A stretch of 64,000 nt of DNA from Gigaspora margarita (GCA_009809945.1 WTPW01001262.1:118100-182099); one strand, 5' to 3'; shown: positions 10,776 to 22,025, counted from the first letter of the stretch. Numbers and translations are program-made. Notes: generated by a model from the sequence alone, not told the origin.

Positions 10776-12858
10776 CTGTTGCGCCCTGTGATTTGACCAA
10801 TCAAATTGCTCTTTGGTAGACAAAAAAACTTTTTTTAAAAATTAAAGTTTTTACTTAATAAAGTGTAAAATATATATAATATAATTTATTCTGAACAACT
10901 TTTTCGAAGTAATGAAGATAGATTGTCTTAATAAAAAAACATTTCATAAGAAAAAACAAAAATTTCAAAAGTTAGCACATATAATTATTTTTTTACTAAA
11001 ACAATCTATTTTTTTAACTTAGAAAAAGTAATTTAGTATAAATATTTACATTAATACTTAAGAGTACATTTATTTATCGCATAGTGTGACATAACTTATA
11101 TGTCGCTTTTACATGATTGATCAATCAAAATTTAAATCATATGTAACGTAGCATGATCAGAAAATTTCAAAACAAACCGTTCGTTTTGTCAAAAATTGGT
11201 CATAACTCAAAATTTAGTATACCATATTACCATGAAATAACATGCACCTGCGTGGTGTTTCGATCACCTGCATGCTATTTTAAGTGCGTGCATGTGCACT
11301 ATTTTGAAGTAACCTGATTTTTATCCTGTACTAGCGCTAAAAATCTAAACCTTAATATATATATATATATATATGAACAATTAACCTATTGTTGAACTTC
11401 TACGTAGCGATAGTAAAAAGCTAATTATTTATTTTTTAAAACTTGCATACATATAAAGCATCACCTGTAGATTTATGACCCTATTTTTCTTTGTTCTTTG
11501 GCATTATTACGCAGCACTTTGAGGCCATTATAGTTCTAACTTTAAAAAGGATGTGCATAAAATATTTGTTTATTATCAGAGATTATATTCCAGTATTAAA
11601 ATCAAAAAGAATGGCCGTACAATTTATTATCCTGCTAGGATAAGGGTAGTGTAACCATCATATGGGAGAGTTTGGTACTTTTATGCTGAGTTTAACTCCA
11701 ATGGTTGACTTTGGCAGTAATTTATGGGACACAGATATTAATGATTTATTAGGCATTTATTATTAAAAGAATATATATTTATTTAAGGATGATTTTTGAG
11801 AGCATAAATTAGATACATTTGATTAAGGGTGAGGGCAACCCTTTATATACATTCTAGATCTCAGGCAAGGTTACATGTTACTTCGCTACCACTATGTCTA
11901 TGCTACGATGGCTATGCAGTTTCTTCAACCTTCATTGCCCAACAGGCTTAAACAACTACGTTCACATAGCCACTTTCATGTTTTAATGTGCCCAAAATGA
12001 GGCTCATAGGATTAAGCCACCAAGAATACTTAATAATGCCTAATACTAGAAAGGTAAGATTAACGTAGCTATTATGATACCATTATGGAAGGTATGTGGC
12101 AACTTAAAGAATTATACAAATATGGTAGTGAGAGACAAAGGAAAAATTATTCGTTACAGTAGCGATAATTAAACATTTAATAATAGCTATTCTTGAAGCT
12201 ATTAAAGCTAAAAAGAATAAATATGAAGCATTCGCTGAACACTTTTATTTAATTATATAGTATTCTATATATAGTGTGCACTATTTCGGGATGTGCATGG
12301 GCATTATTTCGAAACCCAGTATGCTATTTTCAGGGGAGGCAATTTTCAAAATAATGCCCATGATCGTTATTTCACGGTAATACAGTATGAAACTACTCTT
12401 TGAGTTTTAACAAAAAAAATTCATGCAAAATTTTACTATAAAACACCCCTCCCCCGCCTACACACTACTCTTAGCTCACCATAACCCTAACCAACAAAAA
12501 ACTGGTTATTTTGGTTGGTTTGATTTTATGTTATACGTGATCTTATAATCTGCAACAGATGCAACAACATCGCATATGCATTGTATAAATTCTCTCAATA
12601 CTTAAAACATAAATAGATTAAATTAGTTTTATATGTACTAATATTGGAAATTTTCATTTTTTCTTTTAAAATGTTGTTTTTTACTAAGATAATCTATCTT
12701 CATAATTTAAAAAAAGTTGTTCAAAAAAAATTTTACACTATATATCTTGTTATTACTTATTTATTTTTATATTTTACTAGTAAAATTTTTAGTTTTTTAA
12801 AAATTTTTTTTGTCTAAAAATCAAGTGATTTGATTGGCCGAATCACAGAGTACAACAA
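10776..12858. mobile_element. Long-inverted-repeat element, about 2.1 kb, no transposase recognised
   Basis: Roughly 180-200 bp at each end are inverted copies: the left arm has CTGTGATTTGACCAATCAAA, AAAATTAAAGTTTTTA, AACAACTTTTTCGAAG and AGATAGATTGTCTTA, and the right arm has the complements in reverse order (about 12650-12858). Inside lie degenerate blocks around 11160-11330 and 12260-12420, both rich in GCATGTGCACTATTT-type words, that may be inner inverted repeats. The middle (11500-12240) has more mixed composition, but no protein family was recognised in any frame. It may be a non-autonomous element carrying captured sequence. Confidence 0.5.
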
Positions 12859-12905
12859 ATTTCTATTCCTATATATATATATATATATATAATTAGAAAA
12901 TTGTA

Positions 12906-13110
12906 TGTGGAGACATGTCTCCATGGCGACCCTACATATAACAGCCAATCATATTTAGGGTTAGAAAATTTTTATTTGTGTTTTTGTATTATAAAAGTTA
13001 GAAAGTTTGTAGGAAATTTTAATTGGCCAATAATAAGCAACATATTATCTAGTCACATGCTTAATTTTGATTGGCTATTCATAAAGGGTCTTCATGGAGA
13101 CATGTCTCCA
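12906..13110. mobile_element. MITE with palindromic GGAGACATGTCTCC ends, TA target site
   Basis: Inverted arms of about 45 bp start with TGTGGAGACATGTCTCCATG on the left and are complementary to TTCATGGAGACATGTCTCCA on the right. Each arm tip is itself a palindrome. TA dinucleotides flank the element (12904-12905 and 13111-13112), as for Tc1/mariner-type elements. A short open frame spanning the element is incidental. Confidence 0.65.
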
Positions 13111-13610
13111 TAAAATAACACCCTATATAATTACTATAAAATTTGAATCTTTGCTATTTTTTTTACTATATATTAAATTAAAATTAACTTTTAAAAATAA
13201 ATATATTAAAAAAGAAAAATAAAAAACCTTTCTAGACCAAGTTAAAATATTAAAATTTTGTATAATTTAATCACTAAAAAAGATATTTATTAATTTTAAA
13301 AAAAATTTTATATAAAATTTTGTTTTAAACAAATTATTTAATGACTCAAATAGGCTATCTTAATAAAAAATTCTATATGCTAATATTAAAAAGGAAAAAA
13401 CTATTTATACACTATATATATGTACATGGATACTAATTAATTGATTTGCAAAACTGCATAATATATAAATTATAGACCAAAATTAAATATGATTTAAGAT
13501 TAGAGTTAGAGTAAGCTTTGGAATTGAAAGAGGTTATAGTTTATAATAAATTATGCAATAAATATTTTTTGTTAGAGCCCAAAAAGTGGGTTTATAAATA
13601 AAATTTTTAA
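13111..13610. other. AT-rich non-coding stretch
   Basis: No gene or defined element was seen between the MITE and the start of the large inverted-repeat element. Confidence 0.3.
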
Positions 13611-13614
13611 GTTA

Positions 13615-13995
13615 TCATATAATATGGGCTTGGCGTTGCAAAAAGGAGATAAATCAACAAAATAAAAGATCTTTAAAAAATCAAATTTTTTATTTTTTTC
13701 AATTTTAATGATAAGATCTTGCTCTTATCTTTATTAAATTTAATTAAAACTTTTTACAATTAGAAAAAATTTTATAATTTAAATCTAATGCTAAGAAAAA
13801 GAACTCAGACATATAGCTAGATAAACAAAAGTAGACCTAGTACTTAAACCAAACAAAAAATTAATTTTTATATTATGGAAATTCTAGGCATCTCTAGCCA
13901 GAGATATATAACGTATATAATTCTGGCCTTTTAGCCAATCAAAGAGCGAAAAAATCACATAACCAAAGCTCATGTATTAATCTGATCATCAATGC
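13615..13995 (+). repeat. Left inverted arm of the 8.8-kb element
   Basis: The best conserved blocks are ATATGGGCTTGGCGTTGCAA at the tip, GATAAGATCTTG in the middle and CTAGGCATCTCTAGCCAGAG then ATATATAACGTATATA near the inner side. Matches are in reverse order at 22130-22437. The arm is diverged in between. Confidence 0.45.
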
Positions 13996-14089
13996 AAGGT
14001 CAGAACGTAGTTTGAGCAATCTTACCAGATATAGATAAGTATAGATTGAGTTATAGATTGCGATTGCCTTTAATCATTATTTTTTTTCT

Positions 14090-14661
14090 TTAGTCTTTAC
14101 TTTCTTTGCATACTAATTTTTTTTTATTTAGCCTGTTGCCTTTCATTATTAGTATTGTTTTGGTAATGTTATTGGTATCACAGTTGGCATCACAGCTAGT
14201 ATCGCAATTAGTATTGCTGTTAAATCTTTTCCAGGTTCGGGTTCTTGTATTTCTTTGGCACTTTTGCAAAGGGTTTCAATGGTTTTGCATGTTTTGCCAG
14301 TTCTTTTACATGATTATGCATGTGGTTTGTATTTAATATTGCATCTGGTCTCATGTCTTTCATGTGGTCTTTCATATTTCTGGTTATTTTCAGTATTCAC
14401 TAGGTGTCCTTTTTTTGAATAATTTTTTATTAATTCTTTTTTATTTTTTTAGATATATACAGGTCTTTCTTGCTTCATTGGGTTCAGAAATCATAGTTGC
14501 TTTTTTGTTTCATTGCTGGTGCATTTCTGTATTCTTGTTTCTTGTGTACTTGTTTTTTTTTGTTTGTTTTTCTTACGTTAACCTTTACTAATTTCTTTTT
14601 TTTCAGGTTATCAATATGCAGTTGTATTTTCGCTACAGACGTAGTTTTGGTTTTTGCTGGT
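14090..14661 (+). repeat. Array of splice-site-like cassettes, left part
   Basis: The plus strand repeats a motif of T-rich sequence, TACTAAY, more pyrimidines and CAG or TAG. The clearest example is at 14584-14606, TTTACTAATTTC then TTCAGGTTATCAATATGCAG. It is followed by TTTTCGCTACAGACGTAG and GTTTTTGCTGGTGCAT, blocks that recur to the right of the MULE. The unit resembles the end of an intron plus the start of an exon. No consistent protein is encoded across the units. The array was one piece before the MULE inserted at 14662-14671. Confidence 0.5.
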
Positions 14662-14671
14662 GCATCTTGTA

Positions 14672-14714
14672 GCATACATCTATTTACCCAGCAAGATGTT
14701 AAATAAAGATCCAT
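14672..14714 (+). repeat. MULE left terminal inverted repeat
   Basis: The sequence starts GCATACATCTATTTACCC and continues through CAGCAAGATGTTAAATAAAG. It matches the complement of 19808-19850 with only a few differences. Confidence 0.75.
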
Positions 14715-14769
14715 GCTGTGTAAAGATCCATAATTTTTAACCAATTATCATCGACCTCGATCAAATTAG

Positions 14770-15490
14770 CAGAACTAATTTTGAAAATTTAGAAAAATTC
14801 TAGCGAAGATTTCTCAATAATTACTTGTTAAAATTTAGTGGATTTTTTTTATTTTAATTCTATATCTCTGTAGAATAAAATAAAAAAAGGTTCATTGAAT
14901 TTGGATAGATAGCTGTTAAGAAATCGTCGTTAGAAATTTAAAAAAGAGTAGTATATCTTAAAGAAAAATCTAAAATCAGGTAAAATTTTCTTTTTTTGTA
15001 CTTTAAAGAAGATTTCTCGACAAACATCCATCCAGATTTGATGAAGATTTTTTTATTTTAATTCTATAAGTTTATAGAATTAAAATAAAAAAATTTGGTT
15101 GAATTTTGATAGCTGATTTTTGAGAAATATTCATTGAAAGTTAATAAAAAATATGGCTGCAACTTCTTTTTTATAGACACCTAAACTTTTAATAAAGATT
15201 ACTCAGCACTTAACTGGTCAAATTTGATAAAATTTTTTTTATTTTAATTCTATGGACTTATAGAGTTGAAATAAAAAAATTTTGATCAAATTTGACAGGT
15301 AAGTGCTAAATAATCTTCATTCAAAGTTTAGGCATCTATAAAAAATAAGCTGCAGCTAAAATTTTCTTTAACTTTTAATGAATATTTCTTGGCAACCAGC
15401 TATCAAAATTCGATCAAAATTTTTTTATTTTAATTCTATAAACTCATAGAATTAAAATAAAAAAATTTTTATCGAAGTTGATAAGTTGAG
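14770..15490. repeat. Hairpin-unit array inside the MULE (4 units)
   Basis: Four palindromic units of about 195-bp spacing are centred near 14865, 15068, 15248 and 15445. Each arm runs through AAAATTT, TTTTTTATTTTAATTCTATA and its complement TATAGAATTAAAATAAAAAA around the centre, with outer arms of the type GATTTCTCGACAACCATC / GATAGCTGTTAAGAAATC. They belong to the same family as the arrays at 21480, 39300-40330, 40640-41545 and 45170-47480, but are more diverged than the 45-47 kb array. Confidence 0.6.
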
Positions 15491-16195
15491 TTTATTATAC
15501 AATTGGTGCTCTTTAAATATATAATGATTTTTGTGCGAATATATTTTCTTGAAAATTTGTTGAAATTACCATACAAGATTCTAATATTAGAAAGTATTCA
15601 CAAATTGAAAATTTGTATGTCTGTATGCAGTATGCAATAGAATGTATATTAATTAATTTAATTTTATTGTGCATATACAATTGATGCTATTTAAATATAC
15701 AAAATTTCATTTATTGTAATGACTAAATATTCGTGAATAAAAAAATTTATGTATTCAGATGGTATTCAAAGTTGAATGCAATCAAAAAATTTTGACCATG
15801 TAGCAGCTTGAATTTATATTAAATGCACGCATAAGTTTGAATTGAAAATAAAAAATTTAAAATTTTGTTTGTCGAAATAATAGATGATAAAAATTTATAA
15901 CGCCAATATAATTATACAGAAAAATGGAAGATTAAATAAAAAATACTAAGCAAAACTAACTAATTTTTTTTTATTGCCTTATTATTACTATTATTCAATT
16001 TACAAACAATTAATTTAAATATTATTTCTATATTTTAGCTACTACTGTATCCACAAGAGATATATTACAGCTTTAATTTATATTGGCAATTTAATAATAC
16101 TATTCATTGCCATTTGTATTCATCTACAAATTTAAGCAGAGATCCTTCAACTATTGACTAACAAATTTTCAGTTGATCAATGATTTGACCAACCT
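15491..16195. other. MULE internal non-coding sequence
   Basis: AT-rich sequence within the MULE between the hairpin units and the MITEs. No gene or sub-repeat was recognised. Confidence 0.3.
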
Positions 16196-16219
16196 TGTGC
16201 AGTATGTATATATTGTACC

Positions 16220-16413
16220 CAGAATCTGGCTGTCCTAATTCAGAATCAGGTTACCCAGCTTTAAAATTCTTAAACTGAGTACCCGGCTTAAGAACTATAA
16301 TTATAATAATATACTAACCCTAACTCTAACCTTACTAATTCTCAAGCCAGATAACCTGTTTAAGAATTTCAAAGCCAGGTAATTTGATTATGAATCAGTA
16401 CAATCAGATTCTG
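16220..16413. mobile_element. MITE with about 55-bp inverted repeats, inside the MULE
   Basis: The left arm begins CAGAATCTGGCTGTCCTAAT and continues to TTTAAAATTCTTAAAC; the right arm ends with the complements, CAATCAGATTCTG at 16401-16413. The short middle contains CTAACCCTAACTCTAACC. The target duplication is unclear. Confidence 0.5.
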
Positions 16414-16462
16414 AATCAGGCAGATTTTAATCTGTAGTACGATATATATATATAACTGCATG

Positions 16463-16728
16463 TAGGGTTCCTCAAAGTCGAATCGAATCGAATATTAGGC
16501 ATATTTGAATTTGATCAAATCGAATAAGCTCTTGATTTGAATTTGATTTGATCAAATCAAATCAAATCAAATCAATTATATTTGTAATTTTTATTAAATA
16601 TTTTCGAATCGAATCGAATATTTTGTCAATTTGAATTTGATTTGATTTGAAATTTCTGTATTTGAATTTGATTTGAGATCGAATATTTGATCAAATCAAA
16701 TCGAATCAAATCGAATTGCGGAACTCTA
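16463..16728. mobile_element. hAT-type MITE with perfect 8-bp target duplication, inside the MULE
   Basis: The octamer ACTGCATG is repeated exactly on both sides (16455-16462 and 16729-16736), as expected for hAT insertion. The ends are TAGGGTTCCTCAAAG on the left and GCGGAACTCTA on the right. The inside is self-complementary simple sequence built from TCGAATCGAAT, TTTGAATTTGAT and ATCAAATCAAAT. It is a sister of 2521-2804, retaining CG in words (TCGAAT) that are CAAAT in the older-looking copy. Confidence 0.8.
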
Positions 16729-17086
16729 ACTGCATGAAACCAAGATTTTAGACTCTATATTACTATATTTCTATGATTTGACATCCAAATACTAGATGAT
16801 CCTTAATGCACATAATGATTCGACTCTGATTGTGTGCAATAAAATTATTCCTCAAATATTTGCTGAATTTGTGAGGAAAAAAAATAATAATTAGATAAAA
16901 AATACTAACGTCAGAATGTCAAAAAGAAAAAAAAGCATTCTACTAATCATATCTAAAAGTTATAAAAGAGTTGGTTTTAGCATTATTTCGTCTTGTGATT
17001 AGCATTAGCTTAAAAATTTCTTTATACTTATCTTAACCAAATTCTCGTACAATAAAAGTACTCAATTCTTTTATTTTTTTTTAAAA

Positions 17087-19282
17087 ATGAATATAATTAA
17101 CATAATTAATAAAAATAGTTGCGAAAATGAAATCAATGACCCAAATGACTACAATTTGAATAATTATGATTCAAATGATTATGATTCAAATAATTATGAT
17201 TCAAGTGATTATAATTCAAATAATAATGATCCAAATGACTATATTAAAGAATAAACTCATCTTGAATTAAATATATACAAAGAATGGATCAAAAATACTC
17301 TTCTTAATATTTCTGGGGCCCATTATATTTGACATACTAGACGGGATAATTGAGAGTATGAATTGAATGAAACATATCAGTGTAATTGTGCAGGAAAACC
17401 CAGAGCCAAAACTAAAGTTGTAAGTCAAACTACAGCAAGTTTACCTGGATGTAATAATCCTAGACCAATACAAAAGCTGTCTAAAAAAGTAGAATGTAAA
17501 TCCTACTTAAGAGTATTAAAACCTCAAGGGGAGGAAAGAACCTCAGTTCGTATTGTTCATTATATATTTTATAATGGACATTCTCCTGGAACAAATGAAG
17601 ATTTGCATAATATCCATTTATTACAAGCAGCAAAAGAATGGATCTGGGAAAGGGCAAGAGATGGCATGAAGCCAGCACAAATAGTATCAATATTTCATCA
17701 ACGTGTTAATAAAAATTATGAGATTGATGATTTAGACTCTTTATCTTTAACTCAAAAAGGATATGCATATCTCTCTTATATAGACGTTTACAATATAGTT
17801 CGTAATGAGATGAAAGGTGTTATTTTTTTAGGTAATAATAACCAAGGTTATAGTGAAAACATATCCGTTACTGAATGAATTGCCTTATCTCAAGAAGATG
17901 GGTCATATACCTGCAGTAATCAAATCTGGGGTTCAGAGTTAGTTTATCTATATTGTTTTCAGACAGAATTCAAAAAAAAATTATTAAAATATGAAAGTGC
18001 TCAAACTGTATATATAGATGGAATACATGGAACTACATCACACAATACACATCTTTTTACCATAGTCATACACGATAATAATGGTGGGCAAGGTGTTCCT
18101 GTTGCACATTTAATCTCAGAAAAAAAAAGCAAGTAATACATTAATTTACTGGCTTACAAATATAAAATATCAAAATAAAGATTGGGAACCTTATACCTTT
18201 TTGCAGATTGTAATGATGCACAGCAAAATTCTATCAGTACAGTTTTTTCTAATGCAAAAATCTTGCTTTGCCAATGGCATGTAAAAAATGCCTAGCAAAA
18301 GAATAAAATCAAGATTAAAGTCGATACTAACTTTTTTGAGGCTTATAATGATGGTGTTTATAAGCAATCAAAAAAGCAAGTAGCACAAAAAGCTGCATTA
18401 GATAAGCTTAATAATATTATGTGGCTTCATGATACTTCTCAAGTACAAAATAAACTTAATAATTATTTTTCTCGATGGGTTAATCTTGGTGAATCAACAT
18501 GGGCTAAATATTTAAAAAGTAAATATTTTAATGACTAAGGAAAGTGGGTTGATGCATATAGATTATATAAACACCAAGAAATGAACACGACAAATTTTAT
18601 TGAATCATAGTATAAAAAGCTTAAATATACTTATCTAAGTGCTAAGCAAAATTATCGAATTGACACTTTAATTTGGACTTTACAGGCTGCCTTAACTGAT
18701 ACAGAATTTGAGTGTAAAGCTGTCAATTTGATGATTAGAAGAATGAAGCCCTATCAAAAAGAACAACGGCATCAAGAACTTGCAGGTCAAGATTTAGAAA
18801 GCTTTGCAATGCCTAGTGAATATTATTATTTTGTGAAATCATCTACAAATAATGATAATAATTATGAAGTTAATATCAAGAATAATGTGCAAAAAAATAT
18901 TAACATGAAACTAGCACACTTTGAGTGTACATGCTGAGACTATAAACTTCGTGAACTAGTATGTAAACATATTTTCTCTGTATGCCAAAAATATTACTCT
19001 ATGCTAGCATCAGAAGCTTTATTTCTTCAAGAAATAGAGGAACCTGAGCCTAAGAAAACTATTAATGTCTCTTTTGAGGATTGGGTAAGTGCAATTCATA
19101 AAGTTTGGGATAAGAATGACCAAAAAGATAGGAATTAAATGACCGCTGCTGATTTGGAAGCAATTGTTAGTGCAGGAATAAAAAGAAAATCAAAAATTGC
19201 AATATATGATAAATGCCCTATTCCTAGTTTTGAGTTACAAGGAACAAATTATTCTATTGAAAGACAAAGAAATAATAATTAA
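17087..19282 (+). pseudogene. MULE transposase with SWIM zinc finger, decayed
   Basis: A Mutator-type transposase would cut and paste the surrounding element. The start is taken at ATG 17087; the first 55 codons repeat Asn-Asp-Tyr. A DNA-binding region at 17363-17560 includes KKVECKSYLRVLKP. The catalytic core shows YIDGIHGTTSHNTHLF near 18010-18060 (first Asp) and ADCNDAQQNS then CQWHVKNA near 18206-18295. The C-terminal SWIM finger near 18920-18990 reads FECTC, DYKLRELVCKHIF. One frame change lies near 18125. In-frame stops include TGA at 17330, 17351, 17876 and 18935 and TAG at 18293 and 18608; the SWIM stop and several others fall where Trp is plausible. It is therefore inactive under the standard code. 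Confidence 0.75.
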
Positions 19283-19419
19283 TTAATTAATAAAATAAAG
19301 ATAAAAATATTAAAAAAAAACCCTTATCGAAAAAATTTCATTAGCTTAACCCAGAAATCTTTTGAAAAGTTGGTCCTGGCCGGGTTGAGAAAAATATTAA
19401 TATTATATAGCCTAATTTA

Positions 19420-19725
19420 ATTAGTAGTATTCAAAAATTATACCTTTTTTTGAGAAGAATTCGTTGCTTATAGTTACTACAATAAGTAAAGTTTAAAGTA
19501 TATAAGTATAATATAAATATAAAGATCTAGAAGGTCTTTTTTTCTTTACTGTTATTAGAACGTAATAGTAGTATTCAAAAATTATACTTTTTTTTGGGAA
19601 GAAAAAATTCATTTTCTTATAGTTACTACAATAAGTAAAGTTTGCAAGATCATAAAGTATATAAATATAATATAAATATAAAGATCTAGAAAGTCTTTTT
19701 TTCTTTACTTTTATTAGAATGTATT
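19420..19725 (+). repeat. Two subterminal direct repeats of the MULE
   Basis: Two copies of about 150 bp start AGTAGTATTCAAAAATTATA (about 19424 and 19568) and continue through TAGTTACTACAATAAGTAAA and AAAGATCTAGAAGGTC to TTTACTTTTATTAGAA. They lie between the transposase gene and the right terminal repeat and could be transposase-binding subterminal repeats. Confidence 0.55.
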
Positions 19726-19807
19726 ATAATTTATCTTTGCACAAAAAAAAAAGATTACTTATATACTTAATTATGATTGGTCGAGCATGCAGGGATTTTT
19801 AGATAAT

Positions 19808-19850
19808 ATGAATCTTCATCTAACATCTTGCTGGGTAAATAGATGTACGC
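19808..19850 (-). repeat. MULE right terminal inverted repeat
   Basis: On the minus strand it begins GCGTACATCTATTTACCC and continues with CAGCAAGATGTTAGATGAAG, matching 14672-14714. The 10-bp target duplication GCATCTTGTA follows immediately at 19851. Confidence 0.75.
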
Positions 19851-19860
19851 GCATCTTGTA

Positions 19861-21260
19861 TCTCTTTTTTCATGTGTTTGTGCTTCATGTTTCTTTTCTT
19901 TTGTATGTTTCTTGATACTAACTTTTTTTTCAGGTTACTATTAGGCTTTCATTGTATTTTTGCCACTGGTGTAGTTTTTGGTTGTTGCATATTCTTTTTT
20001 TCTATTTTTATTTCTTTCTTTTGTATGTTTCTCATTATAACACTTTACTAACCTCTTTTTCAGATTACTATAGGTTTTTGTATCTTCGCAGATAGTATAA
20101 TTTATTATTGGTGTATTTCTGTATCCTTTTTTTTCTTCTATTTTCTGATTATCAATAGGCTTTCATATCTTCGCTAGTATAGTTTTTGTTGTTACCAGCA
20201 GTGTTGGCACATGACCAGGTCATAACAGGTCATATCAAAGTTTAATTAGTGAAATACATGATTGTAGTTATATGATTTCATTAATTAAACTTGGTGATAT
20301 AATCTGTATGACTTAGTTATATGACCTCAGTAATTAAACTTAGTGATATGACCTGTTATGACCTGGCTATATGACTTTATTGTAATATAACCTGTTATGA
20401 CCAGTCATAACAGGTCATATCACAATAAAGTCATATAACCAGATCATAACAAGTCATCTCACTAAGTTTAATTACTGAGGTTATATAACTAAGTCATACA
20501 GATTATATCACCAAGTTTAATTAATGAAATCATATAACTACAATCATGTAATTTTACTAATTAAACTTTGATATGACCTGTTATGACCTGGTCATGTGCC
20601 AACACTGGTTACCAGTGCATAATGTATCCTTTTTTTTCTTTTTGTATTTGTATTTCGTATTTTTTTCTTTTTATATATTTCTTGTTGTAATGCTTTACTA
20701 ACTTCTTTTGTCGCTAAGTTACTTTTTTTTATACTTTTTTTTTCTTGGTCTAATTTTTTTTTTTAGGTGTTGACTGAATAAATATAAAATCTCTGAATGG
20801 TATTGGTAAAGATTTTTTCAGAGCTCTTATTTTCTTCTTATTTTTTTCTGTTGTTTGTTTTGTTTCTTTTACTCATGTCATTACTTTTTTTCTTTAGGTT
20901 TCATTAAAATAACTATAAAATCACTGAAGTGGCACTTTTGGTAAGATATTGTTTTCTTTCATTGTTTTTTTTCTCTTAGTTTCTTCACTTACTTTTTTCT
21001 TTAGATTTTTGGGCTTTGCTGAATCAATACCAGAATGGTGCTTTTGGGTAAGATATTTGTTTTCTTTTTTTTTTATAGTTATCTTGCTTACTAACTCATC
21101 TTTCTTTTTCTTCTTTTAGTTTTTTGGGCTTCGCCAGCTGTAATTCAGTATCAGGATGGCATTTTCGAATACGATATTTGGAATCTTTTTTTTTGCTTAC
21201 TAACTCATCTTTCTTTTTTCTTTTGGTTTTTGGGCTTTGCTAGGCATAAATCATTACCAA
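19861..21260 (+). repeat. Array of splice-site-like cassettes, right part
   Basis: This continues the array interrupted by the MULE. First come units with TACTAAC, pyrimidines and CAG followed by GTTACTATTAGGCTTTCAT-like sequence (CAG at 19931 and 20061, a mutated copy at 20151). A hAT MITE splits them at 20199-20607. From 20767 a second type repeats every 106-131 bp: TTTAG, a block of 39-47 nt (20767-20805, 20898-20940, 21005-21047, 21120-21166, and one from 21226), then GTAAGATAT or a variant, a T-rich stretch and TTACTAAC. Each unit therefore looks like a micro-exon with an intron. The blocks are not multiples of three and no common peptide is obvious. Confidence 0.55.
20199..20607. mobile_element. 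Palindromic hAT-type MITE, 409 bp, perfect 8-bp duplication
   Basis: The ends are CAGTGTTGGCACATGACC and its complement. The octamer GTTACCAG flanks both sides exactly (20191-20198 and 20608-20615). Almost the whole element is one palindrome centred near 20400, with arms of about 200 bp made of CATAACAGGTCATAT, TTTAATTAGTGAAAT and related words. It has no coding capacity and is probably young, because the arms still match closely. Confidence 0.8.
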
Positions 21261-21479
21261 ATAAACATTTTTAAACCTTTGTACTTTGTCAAAATATGTA
21301 TTAGTGCTTATATAAGTTTAACAGGTGAGTTTGAGATTATAATGTTGTAATCAGTCACATTGATAATAATAATAAATAAAAATTAATATATACTTGATAA
21401 ATTAAATGCTGTAATAGTAATGCATTTTTGCATATTGATCGAATGCGATTAGTTTATTTAGTACAGCCTCTATTTGGTC

Positions 21480-22025
21480 TGATTTTCTCTAACTACAAAC
21501 GAAGATAACTTCACAACTACTTGACCAAATTCGATGAAAATTTATTTATTTGAATTCACGAATCTGTAGAATTCAAATAAAAAAAAATTTGTTGAATTTG
21601 GTCAGGTGGTTGTAGAGATATCTTCGTTCAATTTTTTTGGTGTAGCTTTTATTTTGATAGATATTTTGACTTTTTCCTAAATTTTAGCAAAGGTATCTCT
21701 GCAATCACCTGACCAAATTCGATTAAAATTTTTTTATTTGAATTTTATAGATTCATAGAATTCAAATAAAAAAAATTTCATTAAATTTGGTCAGGTGGTT
21801 GCAGAGATACCTTTGCTAAAAGTTAGAGAAAAGTCAAAATGTCATCAAAAATAGGTTACGCCAAGTTTTTTGAAAAATTTAAGCAAAGATATCTTCACAA
21901 CCACTTGACCAAATTCGATAAAAAATTTTTTATTTGAATTCTATGAATCCGTAAAATTTAAATAAAAAATTTTTATCGAATTTAATCAAGTGGTTGTGAA
22001 GTTATCTTCGCTTAAAGTTTTAAAA
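21480..22025. repeat. Hairpin-unit array (3 units) in the 8.8-kb element
   Basis: Three palindromes are centred near 21560, 21755 and 21950. The arms read ATCTTCACAACCACTTGACC, AAATTCGATGAAAATTT and TTATTTGAATTC before the centre, with complements after it. Spacers between palindromes alternate in direction: GTGTAGCTTTTATTTTGATA in one, and TTAGAGAAAAGTCAAAAT then TACGCCAAG in the next. The spacing is about 195 bp. Confidence 0.65.

Larger units (their letters stand above)
14672..19850 (+). mobile_element. Mutator-like element (MULE) with 10-bp target duplication
   Basis: The element is bounded by the direct repeat GCATCTTGTA (14662-14671 and 19851-19860), within the 9-11 bp usual for Mutator-like elements. 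Terminal inverted repeats of about 43 bp begin GCATACATCTATTTACCCAG on the left; the right tip complements GCGTACATCTATTTACCC. Inside are four hairpin units (14770-15490), two MITEs (16220-16413 and 16463-16728), a decayed SWIM-type transposase gene (17087-19282) and two subterminal direct repeats (19420-19725). It sits in the cassette array, so it is younger than the array. Confidence 0.8.

Noticed and set aside
12901-13113. Open frame of 70 residues
   Set aside because: It coincides with the TA-flanked MITE 12906-13110 and has no protein-like features.
14484-14744. Lys-rich minus-strand frame and overlapping plus frames
   Set aside because: They span the border between the cassette array and the MULE terminal repeat and are composed of repeat sequence.
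17330-18937. A non-standard code with TGA as tryptophan
   Set aside because: TAG stops and a frame change also occur, and the intact host genes do not need it; decay by G-to-A change is simpler.
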